This document shows positions 63,360 through 64,000 of a stretch of DNA of 64,000 bases, one piece after another (the stretch's first letter is position 1; each line of letters starts with the position of its first letter). Location: NCBI GenBank assembly GCA_963513935.1, contig OY740767.1, positions 82,448,060 through 82,512,059 of the forward strand. Reading direction: 5' to 3'. The notes below the pieces were generated by a model, which was given only the letters and a program-made list of their open reading frames with translations, searched no databases and was not told where the DNA came from. Position numbers and translations under genes: made by a program. Source of the stretch: Aphrophora alni (taxonomy: Eukaryota; Arthropoda; Insecta; Hemiptera; Aphrophoridae).

Positions 63360-64000
63360 TAAAAAAAAAATCTTTCTTTGTAATAAAATATTTTATTCCC
63401 TCATAATGTAATTAATGTTTTACGATCTGGAGTGTATATATATTTTTATTCTAGACGGTTTTATTGAATATTACTTTAAAAGAAGTATGATAAAAAATGA
63501 GGTTATTTTCAACAAGCCCAACATTGTAACTTTAAACCCTGCCATTTTGTATCGGGTGAACCTTTTGAGGTTGGATTTGCTGCACTGTATTCTCCCAACA
63601 AGAGACCTTTTATTTGATATAAAATGACTTGTGCTCTTATTTAAGATTTTTTTCTCACTCCCTGTGGGAAGGTGATAAAAAAATTGATAGTCGTTTCAAA
63701 AAGTACATTTTAAGGTATAGTATTGATGTGCTAAGTTTTATTGCTTAAATAATTCGCAATGGTTAAAAAATATAAGACTGTTCAAACACTATTTGGACAC
63801 TCTATAAAAATATGTATTTACTCTGTATAGACCTATATATAAAAAATCATTTATAATGTTTAATACCATAATAATGTTTTGAGAGTTAAGTTTTATTTTT
63901 GTATGTCAATCACACAGTAAGTTATGTATCACTATTTAGAAGAACTACTTGTAATTTCAAGATAAATTTTAAGCTTTCAGTTGTCACAACACCTTGAAGT
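63360..64000. other. Right edge of window, no gene seen
   Basis: A short open frame at 63415-63627 shows no known domain; TTGGACACTCTATAAAAATA near 63793 hints at a transposon end. Confidence 0.35.

Overview
This is a eukaryotic, AT-rich, intron-rich and transposon-dense window, most likely from an insect; the transposon mix (piggyBac, hAT, Harbinger, Tc1/mariner, P-element, R1/LOA-like and Jockey/CR1-like LINEs) would suit a hemipteran, but nothing here proves the order. There are no operons, no tRNA/rRNA genes and no CRISPR. All boundaries come from reading frames, splice signals and repeat comparison by eye.

The host backbone is a head-to-head pair of DJ-1/PARK7-family genes. Copy A (+ strand, coding 34170-59266) has five coding exons, keeps the nucleophile cysteine and looks functional. 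Copy B (- strand, coding 25555-13982) has exons of the same size and phase (162, 70 and 120 nt internal exons in both), so the pair comes from a duplication. B has an open frame throughout but has lost the catalytic cysteine and several other family residues. Between them lies an apparently intact three-exon MADF-domain gene (- strand, 33673-26243), of the type that accompanies PIF/Harbinger transposons.

Layout: 1-10502 is a near-identical tandem repeat (period about 6684 bp) of a long-LTR retroelement that encodes a Gag and a retropepsin-like ORF but no reverse transcriptase, RNase H or integrase; it ends at a (CA)n run. 10578-13981 is repeat-rich intergenic DNA with a LINE tail. 13982-25555 is DJ-1 copy B, whose introns hold a Tigger/pogo-like remnant, a Jockey/CR1-type LINE piece and an R1/LOA-like LINE. 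26243-33673 is the MADF gene; intron 2 carries a dead Harbinger transposase on the other strand, and intron 1 is almost filled by a dead piggyBac element that was itself hit by a hAT element with a clear 8-bp target duplication. 34170-59266 is DJ-1 copy A, whose introns hold a fold-back repeat, an LTR integrase scrap, a head-plus-tail LINE scrap, a piggyBac with both ends and TTAA sites, a LINE RT scrap, a tRNA-like SINE head, a third piggyBac remnant, a mariner-like element with very long terminal repeats, and a three-unit tandem repeat. 59267-64000 holds a Tc1/mariner tail and a badly decayed P-element/THAP9-like transposase.

The most interesting points are the cysteine-less DJ-1 paralogue, the pol-less tandem LTR array with a duplicated primer-binding-site region, and the open MADF gene that has survived nested insertions.
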